Origin: Anseranas semipalmata
Lineage: Eukaryota; Chordata; Aves; Anseriformes; Anseranatidae
Length of the DNA: 64,000 bases
Direction: 5' to 3'
Assembly (NCBI GenBank): GCA_013399115.1
Contig: VXAA01004234.1
Span: 268,281-332,280, forward strand
Shown here: one piece after another, positions 11,576 through 24,690 of the stretch
Layout: each line of letters starts with the position of its first letter
Numbering within the stretch: the stretch's first letter is position 1
Position numbers and translations under genes: made by a program
The notes under the pieces: generated by a model
What the model was told of the DNA's origin: nothing
Seen by the model: only the letters and a program-made list of their open reading frames with translations
Databases searched by the model: none

Positions 11576-13059
11576 TATTTTTTTGATTCTCCCTGCATAA
11601 ACAATAGTGTAATGTCTATGAAGGACAGCATACAAGATGCAAAGATCTCTGTCCACAACAGACAGACATGGACAGCATGGTAGATTCCTTTCCCACTCCA
11701 GTTTCTCTCAGCCTTTGCTCAGGAGAAACCTCCTGAAAGGACATCTCAGACTTGCTGTACATTTTGTCCTAGGTAGTCTTCTCAGCCTGGCTAATGTAAG
11801 GGTTGATAAAATGTGAAAGTGTGAAAGGCACTCATTTTTCAAGTCTTTTTTATTCAGTCAAAGGATAGTTACAGCTTCCAAGCCACTAGTGACCTGCACT
11901 GTATTTGTAGTGTTGCCTTTCTGTGCCATTACAATTCTCCAGAGTCTTCTCCTCATTTCACTTCTTGAAATGAATTATTATATTAAAAATAAAAAGAAGA
12001 AAAAAAAGAACTATTTTAAGCACAAAAGGTAGCTACTCACCAGGAGTGTGAGGAGCAAACGAGAAAATGAAAACTTTATTCAAATACTTAGGGAACATAT
12101 ATGGACCTATTTTCTCTTGGGGCAAAATTCCCCCTTCAATAGATGTGAGAGACTATGTTCGTGCTGATGGTGGGGTACTACTGGTACACATCAACAAGAA
12201 AATAGGGCATATTGACTAAAAAACTTGTGACATATTAAATCAATTAAAGGTATTCTCTATCTGGGTCTACCCAAGGGGTTTCTACTGATTTAACTAAATT
12301 GGTTTCTAAACTGATTTAGTTGTGGTGAATAAACTGTGGTGAATAAACTGTGTGTAGAACAGCCAGAAGTAAGTACAAAAGAATCTAAGTCAAAAAAATC
12401 AAAGAGAGTGTAAGAGGCACAGTGAAAGAGTTGAGGAAGAGACTAAGTGGCTGCTTAGCCTCTAGGGGTTATGAGAAGTGGTTGTGAGCACCACTGTACA
12501 GATGATGAAGACAAGAAAATCTGGCTCTGCCCACACTGACCGTGATCCTGGAAGCACTGGGGATTGTAGAACAGAGGGTGGAAATCTGACTACAGGCTTT
12601 GAAACTAGCATCTCTGAGGAACATGCTCAGAAAGTTCTGAAGTGGTGGTACTGAAACTGGCTGCCACATGTGGATCTTTGTCCAGCCAACGCTGACCTAG
12701 ACAAAACAAACTTAGCGAGTAACAGAAGCATACGAATGATTATATTTAGGAAGGGTGGTTAAGAGATGTGAGGCAGTAGACCTCAGGTGCAACAGGGAAG
12801 AGGTAACGAGAAGGGCTGTGCAGGGCTGGACATTGGTACAAGAAGATAGTCTCATGGCTAAAATTATTCCTGAACAGTTGAGATTCAGATGCTACAACAA
12901 CTGTTGATTCTTCCTATCTGGCAGTGAAGAAATCATCTCATGCACCTATCTCAGAGTGCATCTGCAGTGGCCATCACCAGGGCACTGTAAATGCTGTCAG
13001 CGTGACTTAGACAAGTGAACTGATCCCCTTCCTGGTGGATACCTGGGTGTGTTTCAGAA
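11576..13059. other. Unique non-coding stretch
   Basis: No gene recognised. A 14 bp unit (TGTGGTGAATAAAC) is exactly duplicated in tandem at 12321-12348. The part from about 12850 to 13059 may belong to the dispersed repeat that starts at 13060, but I cannot align it to the other copies. Confidence 0.45.
12321..12348 (+). repeat. Two exact tandem copies of a 14 bp unit
   Basis: TGTGGTGAATAAAC occurs twice in a row with no mismatch, followed by TGTG. This is a typical small replication-slippage duplication. Confidence 0.9.
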
Positions 13060-13155
13060 GTTAGCAAGAGCTGTGAACCATTCCTCGTGGGCAGTTGGGT
13101 TGCAATCACCTTATTCTGGAAGCTAAGAGAGTTTAATTGCAAGGGTCACATCGAT
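13060..13155 (+). repeat. Dispersed repeat family, copy 1
   Basis: Aligns by eye with 60688-60785 over about 90 bases. Shared landmarks in the same order are GTTAGCAAG-GCT, ACCATTCC, a TGGGCAGTT / TGGGTGGTT block, GCAATC, and a TAAGAGA-TTTA block. A third copy lies at 51611-51690 (TCTGGAAGCTAAGAG here, TCTGGAGGCTAAGAC there). I cannot name the family. Identity of about two thirds suggests an old element. Confidence 0.5.
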
Positions 13156-13190
13156 GGTTTTGGGGCAGAGTGTGCCCTGGCAATCTGCAG

Positions 13191-13243
13191 ATATGGCTTC
13201 TGTATCTCAGTTTTCCAACTCTAAAATGGAGTATTACTTATTA
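13191..13243 (+). mobile_element. MIR/L2-like relic (core tail motif)
   Basis: The stretch TATCTCAGTTTTCCAACTCT followed by AAAATGGAGTATTACTTA matches the well-known 'cctcagtttcc-catctgtaaaatgggg' segment found in amniote MIR SINEs and L2/L3-type LINE tails. Only this segment is recognisable, so the exact family is undecided. Confidence 0.5.
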
Positions 13244-15435
13244 TGAACATTGTGCATCTGTGTACAATTCATGGAATAAGAGATGGGACAGGGAACTGTA
13301 GATGTTAGGGACGTCAAAGAACTATTAGGTTAATTTTATGCCCTCTGTTCTCTCTTGCACCAAAGGAAGAACAGTCACAAGTGATGTCCCTATGCATGAG
13401 TTTTAATAGGGTGTTATTCATCTCACTTGAGTTAAGCAAAAGATGAAGTTATTAACAGCATCATATATCATTAACATCCAGAACTGCTTCACCAAGCATT
13501 CAGAAACTGATTCAAAATCATGGTTTGAATTGATAACACACTTGCAATAAGTTCTACAATTCTCTCTCTTTTTTCATGTCTTTACTAATTATAAACCATC
13601 TGGGCATATGACAAGGTTTTTCAGATAATTCTTGGACAACACTGGGGACATTATCAATGTTTGTGATGATGGGAAAGAGGAGTTATGCACAGCATGAAAC
13701 TTCTTTATGCTTCCTGATATTTTGGGGTTTAATTCACATGGCTGATACTGTTTCTTTTTTGTCCATTCCCATAAAACCTTTGGCTTGCACATGCCAAACG
13801 TCCATGAACATACCTGGCTCTTTCTGCTCCCCATGCAAGTCAACCTCCTTCCATCTACTTCTGTATTGGAAAATGACCACACATGAAAGCAGTCTCTGTT
13901 TGGACTTTACCTGCTCATACAGCTGGCAGGTGACTAACGTTTCTCAGATGGCTTAACATGAGTCTAAGGGGTGCTCAGATAAGAAATGGCTGAGAACACT
14001 TATGCACCTATAGCAGGTATAACTGACTTGAGTTTGTTAGTAGTTTGCCAGAGAGGCTAGCTTTTAGGTCAGGCTATTCAAGTCCTCACAGCTATGCTGG
14101 ATCCTTGTTTAACCTTCAGGCCATGTAGGCTTCACTAAATGCTTACTGGCAAGGTAGGAATTACTGTGGAATCTTCTTCAGTCTTTCTTACTTCTCCTCT
14201 GCAACTTCAATAAAATGTATGAGTGACTAAAAGAACAACTTATGGACGGTCCATGAACCTAGTGTTCTCCCCTGAAGAACCCCAAACATCTGATAATAAC
14301 CAACAGCTACAGTCAGATGATGAACAGCATGCCTAAAAGTTGTGCCAATTGCTCTGCACATGCCTCTTCCAACTTTTTCTTTTTTCTTTCATGTTTTAGT
14401 AATGAAGTTTTAGCAAAAGTATTAAGCTGTGGAATTAGAAATCTCTTTAATAACCACTGAAGCACACAGTTTCTGACATGTATTTGCATGCTAACCTGAA
14501 CATATAAAAGTGTTTGGGTTCTCACATGCTCCTGAATGTGGCTATGTATAAATGTGGACTGTCTCCAGTTACAGTTTCAGCAGGATATGGAAAAAATATT
14601 CAGCCTCATTAAGTTTAGCTTAAGTGAAGTTTTTCTGTTTGTGATGNCACTCAGGAGGCTCAGGAGGCTCAGGAATAAAGAAAAAATGACCGTCAGCTTC
14701 CTAAAAGAACAAAGCTTCAACCTCACTCAGTTAGAGTTCTTGGTTGGGAGTCAGGATCTTGTTTTGTACATCAGTTCTACTCCAGATTTATTAGGCATGT
14801 TTCAGCTCTGGGTACACAAATCTAAGTGAAGGTATCCCAAATGTAAATATTGACAGGGGTACTGAGTGTTCAATTCAGTTGCCCAAACATCCAGTGCCAT
14901 TTGAGCCTGCCCAGCATATTCGAGATACCCATATGCATGTAGAATTACAAGAGCCCTGAACTCTTTGAGACTGTCAGCTAAACGCCAGCTGGAGATCCCT
15001 AAGGTATTTCAGATGCTCTAATAATGGGACTGTGACATGTCTATGTGCTTATCATTGTCAATAGAGACCTAGACCATGGAGCTGACAGAACAGTTTAGCT
15101 TACTCTAAACTAGATATCTACTTTGGGGCAGTTGAATAACCCTCTGGTCTCCATTGTCTAAATCAAGGTGAGGAGTATACTTCCACATCTCCAGCTGTCT
15201 TGTCAAAAGGGTGTAAGTGTCCTGTCTCACATAAGCCCTGTGTCATGTCTGCCAGGCCCATGCAGATATCCTTTGGACATTTTAAATTGCACTAAATATC
15301 TGCATTTAGGCAGCTGAATTCACCTGTGATTTTTACTGGCTGGAATGGGAGCTTCAATACACAGTTCACATCCATATACCTATGTGTATAGGTACTTAAA
15401 GGTGTTTGAACCTGGAGCTGAATCCCATTGCTCAT
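13244..15435. other. Mostly unique non-coding stretch with one single-N join
   Basis: No gene recognised. A single N at 14647 sits beside a duplicated CAGGAGGCT unit. From about 14830 to 15430 the wording is reminiscent of old dispersed avian repeats, but I could not assign it. Confidence 0.4.
14647..14672. other. Single-N contig join beside a CAGGAGGCT tandem repeat
   Basis: One N at 14647 is followed by two copies of CAGGAGGCT and a third partial CAGGA. The join at a short tandem repeat suggests that the number of units may be mis-assembled. The 97-codon frame crossing it is not reliable. Confidence 0.7.
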
Positions 15436-15506
15436 GTGATACTTAGAAAATCAATTAATCCCTCTGAATCTCTGTTGCCCGTTAATAACACGGAGATGAT
15501 ATCTCC
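15436..15506 (+). mobile_element. MIR/L2-like relic
   Basis: Reads as a diverged version of 'gtcacttaa-cctctctgaatctctgtttcc-taaaa-ggagatgata', the conserved tail segment of MIR/L2-type elements. Divergence is high and the ends are not visible. Confidence 0.35.
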
Positions 15507-16029
15507 GAAAATGCACATATACACACTTGCAAAGCACTGGATCTGTTTGCTCAGAGCACTGCCCAACAAAGCCTTAGGCAGCATGTCTGTTATTTCTATG
15601 TACATTTTTTTACATATCGCTGTGGAAAAGCCTAGTGGCCCAGTCCCAGCTGCACAGCCCCACAGGAGCGTGTGCCACCCATACATATGATAAAAGACTG
15701 GCTTACGCCCAACAGAGCTTCAGGGCAGAGAAGTAGTGGGTTAGATACCATCTGAGGGGTGATCACAACACACCCAGCCACTGTCAAGCCTCATGGAAAA
15801 ATCTGAAAGAGAATAATACAGTGGCCGGGGAAAAACTTGCATTCAGATCTGGAACTGATTTGTATCACCTCTCTTTCTCCTGGGCAGCCTGTATAGTATT
15901 TAAAGGTGACGATATGCATCCTCTATAGGCCAGTGCACTAATGCCTTATCCCAGCCACAGACCCCCGCTGGCAGGAACTCCTTCCAGCCTCTGTGTCTTT
16001 GGCACTGACGGAGGACTCTGCTTTCTGTC
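15507..16029. other. Unique non-coding stretch
   Basis: Nothing recognised. Base composition is slightly higher in GC than the neighbours; overlapping 84-94 codon frames on both strands at 15406-15690 cancel each other as coding candidates. Confidence 0.4.
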
Positions 16030-16480
16030 AGTGTATTTGTGCAGTGACACATATTCTCTAGTGATTAGATTAACGTTGGCAAAGGCAATATGAAAAACCC
16101 ACACAGATTACCACTGTCACCCGCAGTAATTACATTTATTCATTTCCATTTAGCCAAGTTTTTACAAGCTGAGCAAGGGGCCAAATAAGCAATAAACACA
16201 GAGGCAAGAAATTAAAATGCTGATCCGTTCACTGTGAAAACAATCAAACCATCATCTTTCTTTAGGCAGCTCATTCATCATCCAAGAGGGCCACAGTGTG
16301 CTGATATGGAGGGCTGGAAATCTAATGTTATTACATGTAAATTCACTAACATGAAATTACTGCCCCTGATGTGATTTTACTAATAAATTAGTTCATTTCT
16401 ACCTTTTCGCAAGAGACTTTAGGGACCGTGGAGAATTGTACATGAGTCTCATAATCTCGCCTGCTTTATTTCAAGTGAGC
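16030..16480. promoter_or_regulatory. Candidate conserved non-coding element
   Basis: About 450 bp free of simple repeats and transposon relics, with balanced strands and many homeodomain-type TAAT/ATTA cores. Examples are TAATTAC near 16127, CTAATGTTATTAC near 16323, and further ATTA cores near 16380-16392. This wording is typical of developmental enhancers deeply conserved among amniotes. Conservation itself is inferred, not measured. Confidence 0.35.
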
Positions 16481-19400
16481 AGGCAGTTTAGTTCTTCCTC
16501 CACCACCATGTCCTGTTTCTCCCTGTGGCTCTTGCTTTGGCTCTGTTTCATTAGGGGATAAATAGACAGTCATATTTTTGCTGTCTTGAGGCCAGATTTG
16601 TTGCCTTGGATCCGGGAGAAGCCTAAGAGGATGGAAGTTCCCTACCTTTACATTTTGCTACTGTGACACTGCTTGGGAGAAGTGAGTAACTAGACTATGC
16701 CTCCAAGTTTTCTGAGCTGGGCAGTTTATGCAAGTTGATCCTTAGGAGGCTAAATTTCTTATTTGCACCAAATCTTCTGGGTCAGGAACACTCAGTTCCT
16801 GAGCTGATTTCAGAGTCACAGGGCTACAATAAGTAGGATTGGACAAGGAAACTGTTAATGTATGGAAATAATGAGACAGCTCAATTTTTATAGCTTTCAA
16901 AGTAGTTTGCACCACATACCCCTTTTAGGTCAAAGCAGCAGCTTTTAAGGTACATGTGCAGTGGATTTAAATGACTTGAGTGCTGAGGTCAGTGGCCGTG
17001 TGTTTCATAGACATTCTGGTACAGCAGCCTCAACAGGCTTCAGAGTTATGTGGAGAGTTGTAACAGGCTCAAAGGTAGAGTTGCACCTGATTTGCAGAGG
17101 TGTAAGAGGAGAATGAGACTGGGATTCATTTCCAAGTTTCACCCTGCTCAATTTGCTGCTTATAAATCCTCAGTGAGGGATTTGGGCAATGTGCAGAAGG
17201 AACTGTGCCTTCCAGACATGAAAATGACTCTTCAGTATAACTCAACAGCAATATAAATGCTTTTCTCAGTTTAAATCCATTGCTCCCCTTGAAACCAGCT
17301 ACAAGATACATCATTCAATGCTGAATTTTGTCCTTTCCGCTCCTCAGTTGTTAGAGTAAATTTGGCTGATTCTCCTTCTGTCACTGGTGGGCCAAACCAA
17401 CTCCAGACGAACAGATCTGCTTTCCCAACCACCATGGCTTTGCATTGGTAGCGAGAGCCAGAAGTGAAAGCTTACCTGCTGGTGCTTGCGTGATCCATCC
17501 GGAACAAATCAACGTGTTAATTTGTGTAGTGCTAGTTCAGGAGCAGTGGCTGGATGTTGGGTGTGTTTAAATCTCTCAGATTCACTGGAGCTGCATCAAT
17601 TTATGATATCTGGAAAAAAAAAAAAAAAAGTACATTTCAAAAGCAGCTTTCAGTTCTGAGGTCTCATTGTATATTTAGTTAGTACTTTTTCATGGACATT
17701 GAGTGTTCAAGTTTTTTTCATTTCTCCCTTTCCTCACCTATTCCAGCTCTGCTATGCATGTTTAGCATCAAGGGCACATCTGTATCTCAGTACATGTTTT
17801 TTTATGGTGCTTTGGCCAATAAGACCCTGGAGTTTTTACAGGTCCATCAGTGCTACTATATAAAAAAGGGCATTCATCTGTTATAATACAGGTGTCAGAA
17901 ATTATATGCTTAAACCTGATCCAGTTATCTAAGTTCTTTCTATAGTCAAAGCAGAGAAACAGACTTTTTAATAGGGTAATTTTGAAACAGATCAGCATCT
18001 GGCACTGTCTAAAAGAAGAATATACCTCAGTACTTACGTCTGGGAATTTCGAATGCCCTTTTGATGTTACGTTCTTGATCATCTCTTAGTGCACTGCAGT
18101 TCGTCACAATTCATTGGTTGGTTTGGTTTCGGAGTGCACAAACAAGTTTCCTTTCAAGTGACATTAAATCAGAAGATAAACTTTACAATTACACCTGATG
18201 TTTTCTAACTATGAATGGGAATTAAATGTATGGGAACAAACTAGACTAAAGTAAAATCCCTCTGAAATGGCTACAGCATGGATATTAAGACCATGGCATG
18301 GACTGTTTCACTCTGTAAGTCCAATTCTGTTTGTCCTTACTACATACTACTGTAGATATTGCCTATGTTCTCCTTTTGCCTCAAAAAGTTGTCTAAAGCT
18401 TACTCTTAGATGTTTAATTTTGAGATACCTGGTTAATTGAAGCTGAATCTCAACCTAAGAAACAAATTCCCAGTCAGCACTTTGATATAACTCAAAATTA
18501 ATTTGTGCAAGGTAATCACAGGACAAACAGAATCATAATCTTTTGTCTGTACTGCTTGAGTACAGCCACTGTAAATAACTTCTGACTGAGGAGCTGTTAT
18601 TTCATTAAGGAAACAACTAAAATTCCCAATAGTCTTTCTACCCAATAAGCTGATTATCTGTAAATCAGCCAAACATGCTGTCAATACGGACAAGCTGTTG
18701 ACAAGTTTAGTAGTTTGTCTTATCTTGATTGTCTTAAAAATGAAATTATACAGTCAGAAGGACCTCGGTACAGCAGGAGTTAGTATCTGGATCACTAAGA
18801 TTTACCTACCAGTCATGTCTGAATGAGGTTGGGATGACAGAAAGGGAGGCAGTGATCAGGACAAAGGCTATGCTGAAGCAAAGGAGCCTGTTTCTGTTGT
18901 CTCCTGCTCTGAAGCAAATTATGGGGTTGATCCAACCGGACCTTCACACTTTCATCAGAATTACACTGGCATGAAAAAGTGATTTCAGGCTTACAAATAC
19001 TCACTGCATCCAATAAGCACTAAAGCAGGAAATAAAGTCAAGCAGCAGATCATGAAATGAATCCACTGCTGGTGGAGCTCCTCTGCAGTCATTGTAGCCA
19101 GGGTGACTCTGTCTCATTGCTTTCAAGTTTCAGAGACTGGGAGGTATCAGGGACATCTGAATTCTCATCTGACCAGTTTTCAGACTAGTCTTGGACTCAA
19201 AATGAAATCCAGGCAAGGGGCTTGGACTGGGCTGAGTGGCACTGAAACACTTTTTCCTTCTCTTTTACATCTTCAGATCGGTTGACTCAAATGCTAGGAT
19301 ACCTGTTGCTGAACCCCGGTCTCCCCACATGGAGACTGTCTTCTCGTTGAGCTGATTGCCATGCTACAAACACGAACAGATTCATCCCACCTAATCTTAG

Positions 19401-20097
19401 GTATCTGAGAACCCTGCCAGACCTGTAGCTGCAGGTTAAAAGTGAACGGCAGAAGATGATAGCTGCCCTCAGCTGTCTGCCCCATTCATTTCACCAAGGT
19501 TGTTGTCCTCAGGTCAAGGATTCTCTTATGAACTGCTACTATTTACATCATGCATATTAAACAAAGCAAAATGGGTGCCAGTTAACCTGAATACAGTGTG
19601 TTAAAAACTGCAGTCATTCAGGGCCTGCTTCAAGAGAAGAACTGCTTCAAGAGAGGACCAGATATCCCTCTCAGAGCCTCCCAGGCCCTCTCAGAGGACA
19701 GGGAAGATGATTAAGTATGTGATAACTTGTGCTACACATTTCTAGTCTGCAGCCTGAGTCCACCAGAGCATTCAGTGACCGAGCTAAGCAAGCAATGCAC
19801 TTGGTGTAGTTACCTAGGTGGTCAGTGGGAAGTTACATATCTTCTGCGAGTCACCCTGATCTTAGGTTATTGCTGGTCTTGTCTTGTCATGGTTCTCCTT
19901 CTTATCCCACCTATCTCATCCCTTCTGCCCCATGCTTGCTTCAGCCCCAGCTATTTGTATTATATCAAGGTCTATAAATATGGCTGAGGTTGAAGCTTAT
20001 CTGTGCTAAACCCAGAATAAGACAGCCTTGCTCCCAAATGCCTAACCCTCAATCTAGGTAGCTGACACAGTCAGCTTGCAAAAAGGTATACAAGATG
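16481..20097. other. Unique non-coding stretch
   Basis: No gene or clear transposon recognised. It has an A run at about 17613-17629. Open frames up to 104 codons (17768-18082 -) carry no domain I recognise. Confidence 0.4.
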
Positions 20098-20165
20098 AAG
20101 TCACTTGTTCAGTGTCCTATCCCTAGTCAGTGGGGAAGCCAAAGCTGACTCCAGGCTTTCTGACA
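20098..20165 (-). mobile_element. MIR/L2-like relic
   Basis: Resembles the reverse-complement tail 'gtcacttg-tca-agtcagtgg-agagcca-gactcaggctttctgac', common to MIR and related amniote elements. Only about 65 bases are recognisable. Confidence 0.35.
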
Positions 20166-20689
20166 TCCTGTTCTTTGCTGCATTCTTGAGATCACAGTGC
20201 CTCCCCAGGAAAAATCTTGACATGTTCATCTGCCTGCGTGGGCCTAAAGTGATCAAACGTCACTCAATGCCAATCAAGCCTTGTGAGGAATTAAGACGAA
20301 GCTATGTAAAATTATCGAGAGATACTATGTTTACTTTTCTTTATCCCTGGGATAAATCCAGGAACCTCTTCTTTGCTGATTTTGTATTATGCATTTGAAA
20401 GTGTTGTTGGAGCAGATCAAAACCCGAGGAAGTGAAAGGGGTATTGTTTTGTGCAAGGGTGTTTTGAGGCCTCGGGTTGCTTATACAGCAAAATAAAGCA
20501 GCACTGACTTCTTTCTTTTCTTGCAAAGATCCTTTAGGAATTAGTCTGGCAATTCCAGTGCAAGAGAAGGGCTCTTCCTTTGCTAATCACCTGGCTTTAT
20601 TTGGCTCTGAAACTCACACAGAAGCTCCCTGTGTGTGCATTAACCAAAGGTACAGGATTATGTTTGTTTAATAATATAGTGGTGTCTTG
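20166..20689. other. Unique non-coding stretch
   Basis: No gene or transposon relic recognised. It is continuous with the repeat-free block that follows and might be its left flank. Confidence 0.4.
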
Positions 20690-21200
20690 CTGAACAACTG
20701 TAATTTCCATGTACTTATTGATCTTAATTTATAATGCCATTAGCTTTCTAAACTGCCATTAACTAATGATGGGCTCTGTAGGCTTAACAGCTCTTTCAAA
20801 TCAGTTGCTGACAAGTGGGCCCCAGAAGCATTTGTCAAAAGGGTAATGGATCCCTATCAGAGTGGCAATAAATTAGGTTATAGTCTTATCAAATTAAACA
20901 ATGGATGAAGGAAAATTAGCTATCAATAAAAATCTATAAAGCTGCCCTGATTATTCCCAGTCAATTATATCAATTAGAGATCAAACAGTGAACCCCCTGC
21001 AGTACGTTAAATAGAACTAACCAGGGCCAAAGGCGGCCAAATTGTGTTACAAAAAGCAACACCACGGGCAGCTGTAGGAGATAATCATTACTGTCATTGA
21101 CAAAGGAGCTGCTTTATTAGAAAGCTGGATGTTGCCTGCAGGCAGGCTTCTGGCAAGAGGACAAAGGCTCTGCAGTGAGAAAGGGGAAAGAGGCTTGAAT
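20690..21200. promoter_or_regulatory. Candidate conserved non-coding element (strongest of the window)
   Basis: Roughly 500 bp without repeats or low complexity. It is dense in homeobox, POU/SOX and LEF-type cores, with repeated ATTA/TAAT, CAATTAGAGATCAAA, GACAAAGGAG and AACAATGG. No open frame is maintained across it. The signature matches long-range developmental enhancers. The call is by pattern only and needs cross-species alignment. Confidence 0.4.
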
Positions 21201-24200
21201 CTGGCTGGCAGTGTGCGGAGTGTGTTTCTGGCTGATAGCTCTCCCAACTTTTGTCATTTAAAGCAGGCTGGGCTTCATCAGATTCTGCTGACCCCTCTGA
21301 GAAGTGACTTTGTCAGGAGACTCCTTTCCTTCTCTCCCTTTGTTTTTTGAAGCCATGCTGTTGATCTTCTTTTCATGAACAATACACAATACATTCAAGA
21401 TGTAAACTCATTGTAGTGCTATTATGGTCCATATTGTAACTTTAGGCTCAGACTAAGAGGCTGTGCTGAAGGGCATCTAGCATAGGAAGTGATGTATCCT
21501 AGAAATTACATTGGAGACCTGAACAGATTTTCCCTTCTTTGTCAGACAGTCTTTACATCTACGGCAGGACAAGAGCTCTCCTACCCCTCTCATATTGGGA
21601 TACAGACACGGAACCAATACACGGAACCATTAAGTCACTATCCCAGGACTGTCCTAGGTTGGAGTGGTCTGTTCATGTCCAAGCTGTTTTCTACCACAGC
21701 TTATGTCAGATGGGGATGTTAGCTTTTCTCCCCATTTACAAGCTGTGCTACCTCCCCTGTTATTTCCCACCTATGCCACTCAAGATCTGAACACTGTCCC
21801 TCTGCGGGGAGCTTAGAGAGTGGGTTGACCACCGGGCCCACAACCCATGCTTTGATATTAATTTTATGGGTGCACAAGATCACCCTGACAACTCCCAGAA
21901 CACCCCAGATTTCCCATCTATTCTCATGATGTAAGCAGTGCAAATACTTTCCTGTGTGAATTTTATCCTCAAGCATGAAATTCTCGCAAGCTGTAGTAGG
22001 AGTGTACACCTACATGTCTTAAACCTTTATGGGATGATGATTTGGAGGAAATTTAGGCTTCAGATCTTCATGGAGCCACTGGATGTATCCATCCCTTTGA
22101 GAGATGTGTGTATGTGTCCCTGTTCCTGGGAGGACCCTCCCTCAGGCTCACCCCCACTGGAAATCTCAGCTATGAAAAGCCCTGCTACTGCAGGCCATCA
22201 GCCATAACCTGTCTCCTGCTTTCTTTCTGTAGAAGATTGTAGTATCATACAGGCTTTCGGTGAAGTTCTTTGCATTTGTCAAGTGGGAAAAACGATTTGT
22301 GGATTATTTTGCTTCCTATGCTCCCTATGTAGCTTCAGAGGAGTAAACTCCAGTGGATTAGGTGGTCCCTTTTAACTTCCCCCATTTGTTGAAACTTTTC
22401 TTTGGACTTGGTCTTGACAGAAGGTGTCTCACCACTACGTGGACTCTGACATAGACTTTGGGCATAACAATGGGGCAGCACAGTCATGGGTTGTGGACTG
22501 AAAGTAATGATTTAATTCTTTCTACATCAGCTACTGAAATATAAAAGCTTATTTTGTTCTGACCTTAAATTTTGTATTTAGTTTATGGGAAGCAGAGCTT
22601 TAGGGGTGCAGTCTGGACTAAACTCCCAAAGGTACACAAGGTCACCCTACAATTCACCTTCTTCCATTCAAACCAGCGGCACAGTTCTCTGCTTTGTGTT
22701 TGGTGACACAAACCTGTGGGAATATGTATGCACATGTGTGTGGAGTATTTTTGAAAAATTACAAAACAAAACACACCCCATACTCATGCTTCTTTCTGCA
22801 GAGGAGTGTTGAGAGAACAAGAATTGATTTATGTTATTCATATTGCATTAAGGAGCACTGGAAGGCTTTCAAATACACAGTGATGAGACTAGACTCGACT
22901 GGAATACCTGTAATATTTCTTGCTGAGCAAAGCACTTACTAAATGGAAGTGAAGATGATGAAATTTGGTCCTAAAGGAATGCCAGGATGTAACTGTTCGG
23001 ATTTTTGATCTTACTCAGACTTTTGAATATGCTTTATTGCATGCCTGAAAGTCACCCCTTTCAAGACATGACATCTCCATGCTTTTTGAAACCAGGCATA
23101 TGTGTCAGTACTCGCAAGGCTGGGGCGTGACTGAACATTTGTTTGTAGTAAAGCCAAACAGAAAAGAGGAATAGGTTACTGTTGGAATATCCCCCTTTGA
23201 AATTTCCACTTCAGAAATCTTTTTTTTTTTTTTCCTTCTGTGGACAAACGTTAATGTATAAATAAGTATAGGAGTCTTTCTTTCCATTTTCCACGTGTCA
23301 TTGAAACAACAAAGATGAGGAAATGAAAATAAATGTACTTTTCCTTCAAATTTTGAGGATGGAAACATTCTGAAAATGGACTAACACCAAAAAAAAAAAA
23401 TCTATGCATTTCTTTCAAAAATATAGACTTTGTGTAAAAAACATTATTAGCAGCTCTATCATTTTGAAAAAGTAGTTTGATTCATTCCATATCCAGTGGG
23501 GAAAGGGCAATAAATTGTGCACTAAATTTTTGCAAGGAGATCTAGGTTAGGTAGTGAACCCCTTTCCCCCTTCCCACCCTACCCCTCCCCCTCAAAAAAA
23601 GCTCAAAACCTTTTTGAATGTAAAGACTATGAAACACTGGAAAGGAATGTCTGGGGAAGCTGTGGAATATCCATCACTGAAAATCTTACAGAACCGGTTA
23701 GAGAAATATCAATAACAAATCAGAGAGAGCAAGAGGACCTTCCTTGTGGAAGGTGAAATGCCTAGATGACATTTTGAAATTTTCTAAACCAGTTTTGATT
23801 CTGGCCAAACATGGTCAAATAGATTCTCAAAATCATTGCTAGTAACTATGTTCAGACCCAATCAATACTGAATGTTAAATAACAATATGCAGAGAGGCAG
23901 CAATTCCAGTGCTGAGCATCTGAAATACAATCGATCATGGTGTTCTTAACAGGGCTTATGTAGGGCTTGAAAAAATCAGTTGCAGTTTTGGACAGTAAAG
24001 CAAGACATGCAAATCTGGACAGTATTGTAAGATGGAAAATATGAGCAAAATTACATTTATAGGCTGCTGTTGTCATTTTAAGTCTAATCAGCAGCTTGGT
24101 TCTTGCTTCTAATGTAACACAGCCATGCAGAGAAGGAGAGACGATACTAGATGTGGCTTGGGTTTTTTCCTCTCGCCTAAATGATGCTTTGTGGTTGGGC

Positions 24201-24641
24201 TTGACAGTCTCTGTCCGTGAATCATCATTCCTAAGGCCTTGCTACATATACGTGAGCTTCACTGCTAGCCGCACCAGCAGTGCTAGCTTCACCTATGCAA
24301 CCTCACAGAAGTCAAGAGGCACCCATGTTGTAAAAGTTCTCATTTTATAGGCAGTTCTTAGAGTTTGAAGTGGTGAAGGATGGCCACACTGGACTGCCTT
24401 CTGAGAATGGTCCCTGGCCTGTACTAACCGTTAGGCTGTGCCTGAGCATGTTTTTGGGTCACAGTTAGCTGCAGGAAGTGAAACAATTTAGCAGAATAGT
24501 TGACCAAGGTCTAGTGACCAGAGGCCTGCCCAGGAACCATTTAGTATCAATGTAGATAGAGAGTCACCATGGTATTGCAGTGTTTAAAATACAGACATTC
24601 CCTGTAACAAGGTGGGAGTTAGGCATCTTATACTGTTTAAC
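21201..24641. other. Unique non-coding stretch
   Basis: No gene recognised. It includes T and A runs near 23220-23233 and 23388-23400. Open frames of 60-96 codons lie on both strands around 21.5-22.9 kb and overlap one another in different frames, with no domain. Confidence 0.4.
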
Positions 24642-24690
24642 CTTTAAGGTCACTCAGAAAGTCTGTGGCAGAGCAGGGAACCAGCTTCCC
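24642..24690 (-). mobile_element. MIR/L2-like relic
   Basis: The string 'AAGGTCACTCAGAAAGTCTG' followed by TGGCAGAGCAGGGAACCAGC matches the reverse-complement 'aaggtcacacagcaagtc-gtggcagagc-gggaac' segment of MIR/L2-type elements. Confidence 0.45.
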
